Of a DNA stretch of 64,000 nucleotides, positions 34,540 through 43,453 are shown piece after piece. The stretch is from contig CAKVLH010000001.1 in NCBI GenBank assembly GCA_934757245.1, positions 124,001-188,000 on the forward strand, in the 5' to 3' direction. A program made the translations under genes and the position numbers. The DNA comes from an uncultured Candidatus Melainabacteria bacterium. Its GTDB lineage: Bacteria; Cyanobacteriota; Vampirovibrionia; Gastranaerophilales; Gastranaerophilaceae. How positions within the stretch are numbered: the first letter of the stretch is position 1; the number at the start of each line of letters is the position of its first letter. The notes beneath the pieces are model-generated. The model was not told the origin of the DNA. It ran no database searches and was given only the letters and a program-made list of their open reading frames with translations.

Positions 34540-36633
34540 ATGGAACTGGGTAAATTATCAAAATTATTAAGCAATAATGATATCGTCCTTGCGATTGGCT
34601 TGGTCGTTATTGTGTGCATGATGGTTATTCCACTTCCTGCAATGCTCTTGGACCTATTACTTACTGTAAACATCTCTTTAGCGGTTGTTATCATGCTTGT
34701 TTGTTTATATACTCAAGAACCGCTTGATTATTCATCTTTTCCAACTGTTCTTTTAATTGCAACTCTCTTTAGATTAGGTCTTAACGTAAGCTCTACGCGT
34801 TTGATTCTATTAAATGGCGAAGCCGGAAACGTAATTAATTCGTTCGGAGAATTCGTTGTAGGTGGCAACTATGTTGTCGGTGCGGTTATATTTTGTATCT
34901 TAGTATTAATCAACTTTATGGTAATTACAGGTGGTGCAACTCGTGTTGCTGAAGTTTCTGCCAGATTTACTTTGGATAAAATGCCCGGTAAACAATTGAG
35001 TATTGATGCTGATTTAAACTCAGGATTAATCAACGAAGAGCAGGCAAAAGAAAGACGTAAAAAACTGGAACGTGAAACAGATTTCTACGGTACTATGGAC
35101 GGTGCTTCCAAATTCGTAAAAGGTGATGCAACCGCAGGTATCGTAATTACTGTAATTAACATTGTCGGCGGTTTGATTATCGGTATAATTCAGTTACACA
35201 TGAATGTTCAGCAAGCGCTTTCAACATATACTATTTTAACAGTTGGTGATGGTCTTGTTTCTCAAATTCCTGCACTTTTGATTTCTACTGCTACTGGTTT
35301 GATTGTATCTCGTGCGACAGGTAAAGACGAGTCTTTATCACAAGATATCAAAAACGAAATGTTTTCTGACCCTAGAGTATTAGGTGTTGTATCAGGTCTT
35401 TTAGGATTTATGGGTATTATTCCCGGCATGCCAACAGTTCCATTTTTAATGATTGCAGGTATTGCAGGTGGAATGGCTTATTTTAAATCTAAAAATAAAA
35501 AAGAAGTTCAACAAGCGCAAGAAGTACAACAGGCTCAACAAGCTCAGCAAGAAAAACTCGGCAAAAAAGAAAAACGAGCAAAAGCAACAAGAGAAAGTGT
35601 TATGGAATTGCTTAACGTTGACACGATTGAAATTGAAGTTGGTTATAGGCTTGTACAATTGCTTAACGTTGAAATGGGCGGTGATTTATTGGAACGTATT
35701 GCACAAATCAGACGTCAAACAGCGCTTGACTTAGGTATTGTGCTTCCGTCTATAAGAGTGCGTGATAATTTACAACTTTCTCCAAATTCGTACCAAATAA
35801 AATTAAAAGGCGTTGCTTTAGAATCCGGAGAAGTTTATCCTGAAAGATATCTTGCAATGTGCGCAGGCGATCCTGTCGGTAATCTTGCAATAAATGGTAT
35901 TCACGCAATAGAACCTGCGTTCGGATTACCTGCTCTTTGGATTGAACCAAAAGACAAAGACATGGCAGAAATGACAGGATATACAGTAGTTTCAGCTTCA
36001 GCCGTAATTTCAACACACATAACTGAAGTTATCAAAAAATGCGCGTCTGAAATCATTTCAAGGTTTGATGTTCAGCAACTTATTGATAATCTTAAGAAAG
36101 AAGTTTCAGAAGATTATGTTAATGACATAATGAGAGATATTACAGTTGGTGATGTTCAAATTGTTATGCAAAACTTGCTCAAAGAAGGTGTTGCAGTGCG
36201 CGATTTAAAAACTATTTTAGAAACAATCAGTTTGCAAGCTAAGATTAATAAAAATCCTAATTTCTTGACAGAGCATGTTCGTCAGGCACTTTCAAGAAAT
36301 ATTTGCAAACAAAATCTTGCTGATACCGGCGAATTATATGTAATAACATTAGCACCTGATGTTGAAAACACTATTGCAAAAGGTGCAAGTCCTGACGGAC
36401 AAAGCGTTACACTTGACCCAAGTTTTACTAAAAATATGTTTGATAAGATGAATTTAGAACTAGAAAAAGCAATCACAGCGACAGGAAATCAGCCTGTAAT
36501 TCTATGTTCTTCACCAATCAGACTATTATTTAGAAAGCTTGTTGAAAGAACTTATCCACAAATTTCTATTATGTCATATAATGAAATTAGTCCAAATGTG
36601 AAGGTTAAGTCGGTAGGTATGGTGAAGGCGTAG
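34540..36633 (+). CDS. flhA: Flagellar/type III export gate protein FlhA (SctV family)
   Basis: The largest membrane component of the export gate; its cytoplasmic ring receives chaperone-substrate complexes (family knowledge). The 697-residue protein has about eight N-terminal membrane helices (to about 310) and the conserved FHIPEP region with DKMPGKQLSIDADLNSGLI and TDFYGTMDGASKFVKGDA. A Gln/Lys-rich linker (about 320-345) leads to the four-domain cytoplasmic part (350-697). AGGA lies about ten bases before the ATG. flhB, fliR and similar genes are not adjacent. A PilZ protein gene follows. Confidence 0.94.
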   Translation: MELGKLSKLLSNNDIVLAIGLVVIVCMMVIPLPAMLLDLLLTVNISLAVVIMLVCLYTQEPLDYSSFPTVLLIATLFRLGLNVSSTRLILLNGEAGNVINSFGEFVVGGNYVVGAVIFCILVLINFMVITGGATRVAEVSARFTLDKMPGKQLSIDADLNSGLINEEQAKERRKKLERETDFYGTMDGASKFVKGDATAGIVITVINIVGGLIIGIIQLHMNVQQALSTYTILTVGDGLVSQIPALLISTATGLIVSRATGKDESLSQDIKNEMFSDPRVLGVVSGLLGFMGIIPGMPTVPFLMIAGIAGGMAYFKSKNKKEVQQAQEVQQAQQAQQEKLGKKEKRAKATRESVMELLNVDTIEIEVGYRLVQLLNVEMGGDLLERIAQIRRQTALDLGIVLPSIRVRDNLQLSPNSYQIKLKGVALESGEVYPERYLAMCAGDPVGNLAINGIHAIEPAFGLPALWIEPKDKDMAEMTGYTVVSASAVISTHITEVIKKCASEIISRFDVQQLIDNLKKEVSEDYVNDIMRDITVGDVQIVMQNLLKEGVAVRDLKTILETISLQAKINKNPNFLTEHVRQALSRNICKQNLADTGELYVITLAPDVENTIAKGASPDGQSVTLDPSFTKNMFDKMNLELEKAITATGNQPVILCSSPIRLLFRKLVERTYPQISIMSYNEISPNVKVKSVGMVKA

Positions 36634-36655
36634 CCGGGTTGCATCCATTGAACGC

Positions 36656-36697
36656 TATTCCCTCGCCCCTTGTGGGAGAGGGTTAGGGTGAGGGGAT
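36656..36697. repeat. Dispersed GC-rich intergenic repeat, copy 4
   Basis: TCGCCCCTTGTGGGAGAGGG followed by TTAGGGTGAGGGG fills the gap after flhA. Nearly the same sequence is at 53090-53128, and the inverse type occurs at 26508-26533. It could act as a stem-loop after flhA. Confidence 0.75.
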
Positions 36698-36724
36698 ATA
36701 AATAAAATAACAGAAAGGTCATAT

Positions 36725-37324
36725 ATGAGAGAACTAGTAAATGAAAACCAAATAGTAACAATCGTTCCACAGGATTTCAAACTTACAAACAAAGGTAGAG
36801 TGCTTGATGTATCACAGGACGGTTTCAGAATGGAATTGAAATACAAACCTGACGGACTTATCGTTAATCATATTTGTGATTTTTATTCTTTTACAGATAA
36901 TGGTTATCTTTATTTTGAATCTTATATACAAAAACTTGAAAACAACGTAATTACAATTGCTAATCCTGTAAAACACAGATTCTTGCAAAGACGTAAGTTT
37001 ACGCGTATCAAATTCTTAGAAGATTTAGAATTAATTTGTGGCGATATTAAGCATAAAGTTAGAACTCTTGACTTGTCTGCTGGTGGTATGAAATTAACAA
37101 CCGCGGATAATATTGATATTGAAAAGAATTATGACGTTTCAATTAAATTGAGCGATGAACAAGAAATCAAATGTAAATATCAATTGATTCGTGTTGAAAA
37201 AGGTGATAACGGCCGTTACACTATTTCCGGCAGATTTACTTGCTTGAGTAACATTGATAAGATGACTTTAGTTCAATTCTGTATGAAAAAAGATATGGAA
37301 AATTTAAACAAACGCGGCGAATAG
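36725..37324 (+). CDS. PilZ domain protein (YcgR-like, cyclic-di-GMP binding)
   Basis: A 199-residue protein with an N-terminal YcgR-type beta domain (about 1-95) and a C-terminal PilZ domain. The cyclic-di-GMP signature is intact: RxxxR in RRKFTR (about 99-104) and DxSxxG in DLSAGG (about 123-128). In the family such proteins slow or steer flagellar motors or control export and polysaccharide synthesis (family knowledge). It lies directly downstream of flhA and upstream of a small membrane protein gene, which supports a motility or export role. Confidence 0.85.
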   Translation: MRELVNENQIVTIVPQDFKLTNKGRVLDVSQDGFRMELKYKPDGLIVNHICDFYSFTDNGYLYFESYIQKLENNVITIANPVKHRFLQRRKFTRIKFLEDLELICGDIKHKVRTLDLSAGGMKLTTADNIDIEKNYDVSIKLSDEQEIKCKYQLIRVEKGDNGRYTISGRFTCLSNIDKMTLVQFCMKKDMENLNKRGE

Positions 37325-37339
37325 TGGAGATTTAAAGAA

Positions 37340-37684
37340 ATGGGTTATACTGAAAATTTAAGACTATTTTTTGTCGTAATAACTATTATTGTGCTTGGAA
37401 CTGTTAGTATTGTGCGTGTTGGCGCAATTGATTTACATGCAATTATGACTACCGCTGTAATTTTAATACCTGCAACCGTTGTAATGGGTTATTTAGGGCA
37501 GAGAATGGGCGAAATTATTGATAATCCTAAGAATAGAGCTGACGCTGATTATAAAATTGCGGTATTAAATGCTTTAAAGAAAATGGACAAGTCTATTACA
37601 TTGCAAGAACTTAACGAAAAATTGACAAAACAAGTTGCAGAACCGGATTTGCCGGATTCTAATGATGATGATTTGGATGTTTAA
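37340..37684 (+). CDS. Small two-helix membrane protein
   Basis: A 114-residue protein with two predicted membrane helices (FFVVITIIVLGTVSIVRVGA, and AIMTTAVILIPATVVMGYLG at about 36-55) and a cytoplasmic tail ending in an acidic DSNDDDLDV. GTGGAG precedes the ATG. The gene follows the PilZ gene after 15 bases and is convergent with dtd, three bases away. Not recognised; the context suggests a flagellar or export accessory role (inference). Confidence 0.65.
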   Translation: MGYTENLRLFFVVITIIVLGTVSIVRVGAIDLHAIMTTAVILIPATVVMGYLGQRMGEIIDNPKNRADADYKIAVLNALKKMDKSITLQELNEKLTKQVAEPDLPDSNDDDLDV

Positions 37685-37687
37685 TTT

Positions 37688-38125
37688 CTAGTTTTCCAGC
37701 ATAAAAGTAACAGGCCCGTCGTTAATTAATTCAACATCCATCATTGCGCCAAATTGTCCTGTTCCGTATTTTATTCCATAGGACTCGACTTCTTTTATAA
37801 ATGCCTCATAGAGTTCGTTCGCCATTTCAGGAGATGCTGACTTATCAAAACTTGGACGAGTACCTTTTTTACAATCTCCACAAAGTGTAAATTGTGAAAC
37901 AATAAGCATTTCTCCATTTATATTTTGAAGAGATAAATTCATCTTATCATTTTCATCAGCAAAAATTCTCAAATTAACAATCTTTTTTGCCATTTTCTGA
38001 ATGTTCTCTAAGCTATCGCCTTTTTCAATTCCGACAAGAGCCAAAATCCCTTTATCAATACTTGAAAAAAGTTTATTTTCTATTGTTACAGAAGCCTTTT
38101 TCACCCTTTGAATTAAAACTTTCAT
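37688..38125 (-). CDS. dtd: D-aminoacyl-tRNA deacylase Dtd
   Basis: Hydrolyses D-amino acids (and glycine mischarged on tRNA-Ala) from tRNA (family knowledge). The 145-residue protein spans the whole family: MKVLIQRVKKASVTIE at the start, the active-site SQFTLCGDCKKGTRPSF and the cross-subunit motif NDGPVTFMLE, corresponding to the Gly-cisPro loop. GAGGAG precedes the ATG, which overlaps the upstream stop by one base. Confidence 0.95.
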   Translation of the reverse strand: MKVLIQRVKKASVTIENKLFSSIDKGILALVGIEKGDSLENIQKMAKKIVNLRIFADENDKMNLSLQNINGEMLIVSQFTLCGDCKKGTRPSFDKSASPEMANELYEAFIKEVESYGIKYGTGQFGAMMDVELINDGPVTFMLEN

Positions 38126-40020
38126 TATATCTCCTCAATAACTTTAGCTAAATTAGTGTCAATCGTTTTTACACGTTTTAGAGCAACATCATAATATTCG
38201 AACAACTTTTCATTAATATTTGAGACTGATTCAAACGTAAATTCGCGCATTATTTTCATTTCGTAATCTAAATCCAATTTTACACTTGTAGTTATAAAAT
38301 CATAAATCTTATTTTTTTCTGCGAAACTAGAACTCAAATCTAAATAATTCATAGAAATCTTTTTCAAAGATTTTAAAATATCAGCATTTACACTACGCGC
38401 TCTATTCAAATCATTTTTTAAAGAATTACTTTGTCTTAGTCCTACGTCAAGCATTTTACAAGCTTTAACAAGACTTGATTTTTGCTTTATTAGTTTTTGT
38501 TTAATAGCTTCGACATCATATTTATAATCGACAGAAAAATCTCGTTTTTCAATTGTTTCAGAGTCTTTTAGAGCGTCTTCTAACGCCATATTTTTAAAGC
38601 CGTCAATTTGCGCACCGACTAAAGACGCGTTAATATATTCTCTATCATTAAAATGTTGTGTATATTCACTTAATGGCTTGATAAACGCTGCATAAACAGA
38701 TTCTGTAGGAATCACATCACCATTAATACCTTTTACATAATATAAAGCTGAGTTCAAATTTTTAAGTCGCTTAATTGCAACTCGTTTTCTTATTTCAGCA
38801 TCAGGAGAATTACTTAAAGATTGTGCATAATGTTCAAAATCTCTTGCTGCAATTTCCCAGCGGTTAAATTCTTTGTTAAATCTGCATTCCAAATCTTTAT
38901 AAGCGGAGTCTTTGCTGTAACATTGACCTTCTATATACGCTAAATCTTGACCTACAAGAATTATTTTAGAGCAACCCAGTATCCTTGCGCAATTTAATGA
39001 AGTATATGAAACAGTACCTTTTGACCAATATTCTTGCAAATCAATATCCGCTATTTCACTCCACAAGGCATTTACAGGAAGATTTACCGCAACATGTGAA
39101 TAGGTTTGTTTGAATTTAAAATTTCTTAAATTTTTATGCGCAGTCGGTTCCGTTATAAAATTAACATCACTTAAATCCAATCCTGCAAGTTGTTTTGAAG
39201 GATCGTAAGATTCAATAATACAAACAAAATCCGGCTTTATACCATGTGCAAAAACAGTTTTTGCTGCAGTTCCGACCACAAACAAAATATATTTGTCGCG
39301 ATATTTTTTCAAGACTTCAATATCTCTATCTAAACTTGGGCCTGCTGAAACAACGACTGCAGTTTTTCCTACACAACGATTTTTAAGTTCCGCAAAAGGA
39401 ATTTCACTAAGCAAGTTAGGAATATTGTTGATTAAACCCAACGTAAGCCCATAAAAGCGCTGCTTTGTATATTTTAAATCAAATCCAAACATTCCAACCA
39501 TACGTTGTAATTCTTCTACTATTTTCACAAAATCACCGGAATTTAATTCCCTATATGCTGTAGTAGTAAGCAATAATGGCGTATTTTTTGTGTTTGAGCG
39601 TGTATAAATATAATTACCGACTTGGTCTAAACTATTAGTAACAAAAACATTACGCTTCAAAATATCGTTAGAAAAATCAACCAAAGTAAATGCTATTTTT
39701 ATTATGTTCAAATCAGGTTCATACAAAATAACCGTACCCTGTGATTTTAAACTTGCAACTTGAAAAAGGTAACCTAAACCTAATCCATAAACTAAATGAA
39801 TTGCAATTGGTGAATTTTCTGCCATAGCAAAAATTTCTTGAGCTTCTCCTAGTGGATTTTGCGGGTTATGCAAATGCAAATTTTTATAAAAAAGATTGTA
39901 AGCTCCATTTTCTTGCTTCAATTCAGGAACTTCTGTCGGAATATAAGTTAGAAGTTTTTTAGCAAGAGCTTCATTTTTTTGCGCAAGCGCGTTTATGTTT
40001 TTTTGAAAAATGTTGTTCAT
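38125..40020 (-). CDS. Motility-associated (Maf/DUF115) glycosyltransferase-like protein
   Basis: A 631-residue protein of the MAF/DUF115 family. It has HLVYGLGLGY (about 75-84), VILYEPD (98-103), the central DUF115 motif VVVSAGPSLDRDIEVLKKY (222-240), KPDFVCIIE and VGQDLAYIEGQCYSKDS. A helical C-terminal region follows. In several bacteria Maf proteins attach nonulosonic acids to flagellin (family knowledge). With flhA and fliI in the same window, flagellin or surface-protein glycosylation is a reasonable role, but no flagellin is seen here. Translationally coupled to dtd. Confidence 0.82.
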   Translation of the reverse strand: MNNIFQKNINALAQKNEALAKKLLTYIPTEVPELKQENGAYNLFYKNLHLHNPQNPLGEAQEIFAMAENSPIAIHLVYGLGLGYLFQVASLKSQGTVILYEPDLNIIKIAFTLVDFSNDILKRNVFVTNSLDQVGNYIYTRSNTKNTPLLLTTTAYRELNSGDFVKIVEELQRMVGMFGFDLKYTKQRFYGLTLGLINNIPNLLSEIPFAELKNRCVGKTAVVVSAGPSLDRDIEVLKKYRDKYILFVVGTAAKTVFAHGIKPDFVCIIESYDPSKQLAGLDLSDVNFITEPTAHKNLRNFKFKQTYSHVAVNLPVNALWSEIADIDLQEYWSKGTVSYTSLNCARILGCSKIILVGQDLAYIEGQCYSKDSAYKDLECRFNKEFNRWEIAARDFEHYAQSLSNSPDAEIRKRVAIKRLKNLNSALYYVKGINGDVIPTESVYAAFIKPLSEYTQHFNDREYINASLVGAQIDGFKNMALEDALKDSETIEKRDFSVDYKYDVEAIKQKLIKQKSSLVKACKMLDVGLRQSNSLKNDLNRARSVNADILKSLKKISMNYLDLSSSFAEKNKIYDFITTSVKLDLDYEMKIMREFTFESVSNINEKLFEYYDVALKRVKTIDTNLAKVIEEI

Positions 40021-40033
40021 GTTGTCTTTCTAC

Positions 40034-40423
40034 TTATTTTGACAATTCATAAATATATTTGGGCGTTATTGAAAAAGAAGTCCCAAAACCTTTTTTATCC
40101 GGTATAAAAGCAATTGGAACAACTAATTTTTGCCCACAAGCATCAACGGTCCATTCCTCAATCCAAGGACTACTAGCAAATCGATGCCCTTTATATATTT
40201 TATTATATTCTGGTATTGTTTTTTGTTCAGTATTGATTACTTTAAATTTATTACAATTTGATTTTGTAACCATCGCAGAAGCGGCATAAACACTACTTAA
40301 AGTATCCGCTTGTAATCTGTTGTCGGCAATAGAGGAGCCTGGCAATCTATCATTATTTGCAAAAACTGCAATCCCTGATAAAAATAGTATTAGCAATATT
40401 ATACTTGTTTTTGTATTATGCAT
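40034..40423 (-). CDS. Small secreted protein of unknown function
   Basis: A 129-residue protein with a signal peptide (IILLILFLSGIAVFA, cleavage near residue 22). The mature part has two cysteines (SNCNKFKV and VDACGQKLV) and ends in SITPKYIYELSK. GGAAAGGA precedes the ATG, which lies inside the 3' end of rlmN (8-base overlap), so it is co-transcribed with rlmN. Not recognised. Confidence 0.6.
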   Translation of the reverse strand: MHNTKTSIILLILFLSGIAVFANNDRLPGSSIADNRLQADTLSSVYAASAMVTKSNCNKFKVINTEQKTIPEYNKIYKGHRFASSPWIEEWTVDACGQKLVVPIAFIPDKKGFGTSFSITPKYIYELSK

Positions 40424-41441
40424 AATTTTTTTCCTTTCCTCTCAACTGACCGCAAGCTGCGTCAATATCGGCGCCGCGTTCAAGTCTTACTGTAACTTTT
40501 TTACCGGAATGTTCAAGCAAATACTTAAACTTCATAATATCGCCATTTGAAGGCTTTTTGTAATCATTTTCAATTACCGAATTATACGGAATCAAATTCA
40601 CATTACATTTCAAATCTTTTAAAAGGTGCGCCAATTCTTTTGCAACAGGCTGTGTATCATTGAATTTGTGTATCAAAATATATTCAATCGTAATTCTACG
40701 TCCTGTTTTTTCAACATAATTTAAAAGTGCTTTCTTGAGTTCAGGAAGGGGATATCTGTTTTCAATCGGCATAATTTCTTTTCTCAAATCATGAGTTGGT
40801 GCGTGCAAAGAAATAGCCAAAGTTGATTGCAAACTCAAATCTGCTAAACGATTTATTCCCGGAATAATTCCACTTGTAGAAATTGTAATTCGTCTTGCGC
40901 CGATTTGAAAATCATCATTAAATATTTCTAACGCCTTTAATACGTTATCAAGATTTAGAAGCGGCTCTCCCTGACCCATAAATACAATATTCGTAACTTT
41001 CAAACCAGTATCACGTTGAATTGTTAAAACTTGTTCTATGATTTCTTTGTAAGTTAAATTTCGTTTAAATCCGCCTTTTCCTGTTGCGCAAAAAGAACAA
41101 TTTACAGCACAACCAACTTGAGAACTAACGCAAGCAGTTAAATTTGCTCGGTTATCAAAACGCATCAAAACGGTTTCAACGCATTCTCCGTCGGGATATT
41201 CAACCAAATACTTAATTGTACCGTCTTTGCTGACTTGTTTAACCTTGATTTTGGTATCAGTTACACTTGCAACTTTTTTCAATTCTTCTCTAAAATCTTT
41301 AGAAAGATTTGTCATCTCATCAATTGTTGACACAGATTTTGAATAAATCCAATTGTGTATTTGTTTTGCTCGAAATTTTGTTGCATTCATTTCTGCCATC
41401 AAGTTTTCAAGCTCTTCCAGTTTCATGCCTGCTAAAATCAT
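40416..41441 (-). CDS. rlmN: 23S rRNA/tRNA adenine-C2 methyltransferase RlmN
   Basis: A radical SAM methyltransferase making 2-methyladenosine in 23S rRNA (A2503) and some tRNAs (family knowledge). The 341-residue protein has an N-terminal helical domain (FRAKQIHNWIY), the radical SAM motif CxxxCxxC in GCAVNCSFCATG, NIVFMGQGEPLLN and the C-terminal methyl-carrier cysteine in DIDAACGQL. The ATG overlaps the stop of the cysteine-cluster gene by one base; a second Met six codons in is an alternative start. Confidence 0.94.
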   Translation of the reverse strand: MILAGMKLEELENLMAEMNATKFRAKQIHNWIYSKSVSTIDEMTNLSKDFREELKKVASVTDTKIKVKQVSKDGTIKYLVEYPDGECVETVLMRFDNRANLTACVSSQVGCAVNCSFCATGKGGFKRNLTYKEIIEQVLTIQRDTGLKVTNIVFMGQGEPLLNLDNVLKALEIFNDDFQIGARRITISTSGIIPGINRLADLSLQSTLAISLHAPTHDLRKEIMPIENRYPLPELKKALLNYVEKTGRRITIEYILIHKFNDTQPVAKELAHLLKDLKCNVNLIPYNSVIENDYKKPSNGDIMKFKYLLEHSGKKVTVRLERGADIDAACGQLRGKEKNYA

Positions 41442-42202
41442 TATTGTAATTTTTCCTTATAAAATTCTATAATATCGACTTTTGCCTTCAACAACATCGC
41501 TTCATGCGCAATTTCATTTTTCCAAGCATTGAAAGAACACTCAGAAGGCAAGAGTTTAAGCGGATTATGTGGAAAATCTTTGCAAATATCGGGTCTGTTT
41601 TCATAATCAGAACAAAGATTTCCAGAAAGTTTCGGACAATAATAGTAGTAAATTTTATCTTCAACTACTATTTTATTCAAAAGCTCAAAGTATTCCGGAT
41701 TAGCTTTTTTTGCATCTTCATCCGATTCATAAGGTACAAATACAGACACAAAATCTTGCGAAAATTTATCTCCTCGCATAGCTCTTTGTTTAAGCTGAGC
41801 ATAAGAATATTCACTTGTTGCAAGTTTACAGCAAGCAGCACACTTGTTACAAGAATAGTTATTTTTCTTATCCATCATATTTTTATAAACAACTTTAAGT
41901 TTTTGTCTATAATCACCTGCTAAGAATGTCAATATCTTTAGTTGCCATTCTCTGTACTCACAATTCATCGGATAAGGAGTAAATACATCCTTCTTTTCGA
42001 TTTTGCAATCCTTAACCGTACATTTTTCACAAGGATTTTCGGGCTTGAATTGATTTACCTCACGCCTTATGCTTTCAGCAGCTTCTATAAAAATTTGTTC
42101 ATAATTATCTTTTAGATTATCAAACTGAGAATTTAGCGAATTATCTTGTGGCTTTTGCGCATTATTGAATGCTTGCGAATTTGTAGAAAAAAAATTATCC
42201 AT
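41441..42202 (-). CDS. YkgJ-family cysteine-cluster protein
   Basis: A 253-residue protein. After a low-complexity N-terminus come CEKCTVKDC, then the family signature CNKCAACCK and a distal CPKLSGNLCSDY...DICKDFPHNPL, the arrangement of the YkgJ/UPF0153 family thought to bind Zn or an Fe-S cluster (family knowledge; function unknown). The ATG at 42202 is preferred over the longer frame from 42238 because a housekeeping promoter sits exactly upstream. No ribosome site is present, so the mRNA is probably leaderless. It heads the minus-strand run to dtd. Confidence 0.8.
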   Translation of the reverse strand: MDNFFSTNSQAFNNAQKPQDNSLNSQFDNLKDNYEQIFIEAAESIRREVNQFKPENPCEKCTVKDCKIEKKDVFTPYPMNCEYREWQLKILTFLAGDYRQKLKVVYKNMMDKKNNYSCNKCAACCKLATSEYSYAQLKQRAMRGDKFSQDFVSVFVPYESDEDAKKANPEYFELLNKIVVEDKIYYYYCPKLSGNLCSDYENRPDICKDFPHNPLKLLPSECSFNAWKNEIAHEAMLLKAKVDIIEFYKEKLQ

Positions 42203-42209
42203 ACAAAGA

Positions 42210-42238
42210 ATAGTAGCACAAATTGCCGACTTGGACAA
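42210..42238 (-). promoter_or_regulatory. Promoter of the YkgJ-like gene, predicted leaderless
   Basis: On the minus strand TTGTCC (42238-42233), 17-base spacer, TACTAT (42215-42210), then seven bases to the ATG at 42202. Confidence 0.6.
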
Positions 42239-42275
42239 TGTTAATATGCGTTAAACGGATAAAATAATTTTGTAA

Positions 42276-42432
42276 GTTGAAAATTGAAAGTTGTTTGAAA
42301 AGTCAATAAGTGAATAGGTGAATAAGTGAATAGGTGAATAAGTTCGTTTTAGCTATTGTTCCTTATAAACCTTGTTAAACATTAAATATATTTAATACAA
42401 CTTTCAACTTTCAACTTTCAACTTTCAACTCC
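42276..42432. repeat. Heptameric/octameric tandem repeats arranged as a hairpin, copy 3
   Basis: Left part: GTTGAAAATTGAAAGTTGT (42276-42294), then an octamer-like tandem of GTGAATAG/GTGAATAA units (about 42310-42341). Right part: four or more head-to-tail CTTTCAA heptamers (42401-42430) that are the inverse of the left arm. It fills most of the 290-base gap before dfx; the rest is AT-rich with no open frame. Confidence 0.75.
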
Positions 42433-42492
42433 AAATTAATTCCAAATCAATTCTTTCCTAACAACGAAGAAAAAAGCCAGAAAGGAAAATCA

Positions 42493-42885
42493 ATGTCTAC
42501 CGAAAAATTACAACTATACAAATGTGAGATTTGCGGAAATCTTGTACAAGTCATTCTAAATGGCGCAGGAGAACTAGTTTGCTGCAATCAGCCAATGACA
42601 TTACAAATACCACAACATGACAAATCTGAACTTGGTGAAAAGCACGCGCCTAAAACCGAATTTAGAGATGATAAAAAGTTTGTTCAGGTAATCAGTCATC
42701 CAATGATACCGGAACATTATATTCAATTTATAGAAGTTTTGGACAAAGACAATAAAGAAGTTCATATAAAATATCTTCATCCGGAAGAAACGCCGGAAAT
42801 TGATATTAGCTATACAAGCGATAATATTGAAGCAATTGAATACTGTAATATACATGGTTTATGGGGAGAGGACAGAAATGATTAG
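42493..42885 (+). CDS. dfx: Desulfoferrodoxin (class I superoxide reductase)
   Basis: Reduces superoxide to peroxide without making oxygen; typical of anaerobes (family knowledge). The 130-residue protein has both iron sites. Center I is rubredoxin-like with Cys11, Cys14, Cys30 and Cys31. Center II has His51 in GEKHAP, His69 and His75 in SHPMIPEHYIQF, Cys118 and His121 in EYCNIHGLW, plus Glu49 and Lys50 of the active-site loop. GAAAGGA precedes the ATG. It overlaps the ferritin gene by 8 bases, pairing superoxide removal with iron storage. Confidence 0.95.
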   Translation: MSTEKLQLYKCEICGNLVQVILNGAGELVCCNQPMTLQIPQHDKSELGEKHAPKTEFRDDKKFVQVISHPMIPEHYIQFIEVLDKDNKEVHIKYLHPEETPEIDISYTSDNIEAIEYCNIHGLWGEDRND

Positions 42886-43369
42886 TGAAACAATTAATAA
42901 CATAATAAATGAACAAATTAATAAAGAGTTTTACTCCGGCTACTTATATCTTTCTATGTCTGCATATTTAAGAGAATTGGGCTTATTTGGTTTCGCTTCT
43001 TGGATGAAAGCTCAAGCAAAAGAAGAAGTTGAACACGGTTTAAAATTGTTCGATTATTTAATTGAAAGAAACAGTTTTGTTACATTAAAACAAATTCAAA
43101 CTCCTGAATTTGAATTTAACGGCATCACTTCCATATTTAATCATATTTATGAACACGAAAAATGCATTACTTCATCAGTTATGAAAGTAGCAAAAGCTGC
43201 AGAAGAGGAATGCGACAGAACAACTCTAGCATTTATTGATTGGTTTATTACAGAGCAAATTCAAGAAGAACAGACTGTAAAAGATATTATCAAACGCCTT
43301 GAACTTTTTGGTGATGATAAAACATCTCTATTCCTTATGGATAAAGAATTGGGCGAACGAACCGAATAA
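42878..43369 (+). CDS. ftnA: Ferritin (non-heme, FtnA-like)
   Basis: A 24-mer iron-storage ferroxidase (family knowledge). The 163-residue four-helix protein shows NEQINKEFYSGYLYLSMSAY, AKEEVEHGLKLFDYL and FITEQIQEEQTVKDI, which carry the ferroxidase Glu/His ligands (Glu in NKEF, Glu-His in EEVEH, Gln/Glu in EQIQEEQ). The ATG at 42878 is chosen because GGGGAGAGG lies just upstream. It overlaps dfx by 8 bases and is followed by a strong terminator. Confidence 0.93.
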   Translation: MISETINNIINEQINKEFYSGYLYLSMSAYLRELGLFGFASWMKAQAKEEVEHGLKLFDYLIERNSFVTLKQIQTPEFEFNGITSIFNHIYEHEKCITSSVMKVAKAAEEECDRTTLAFIDWFITEQIQEEQTVKDIIKRLELFGDDKTSLFLMDKELGERTE

Positions 43370-43380
43370 TTAAATTCTAG

Positions 43381-43431
43381 AACACAAACGCTCTGAGTGA
43401 ATAATCACTCAGAGCGTTTGTGTTTTGTTTT
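43381..43431 (+). terminator. Strong terminator after dfx-ftnA
   Basis: A 20-bp stem (AACACAAACGCTCTGAGTGA pairs with TCACTCAGAGCGTTTGTGTT) with a 5-base loop, followed by TTGTTTTG. It lies between convergent genes and probably works in both directions. Confidence 0.88.
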
Positions 43432-43453
43432 GTAAAATATAAGATTTTTAGTT

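Noticed and set aside
42300..42432. CRISPR-like direct repeats
   Set aside because: The units are only 7-8 bases, head to tail without spacers; no cas genes nearby.
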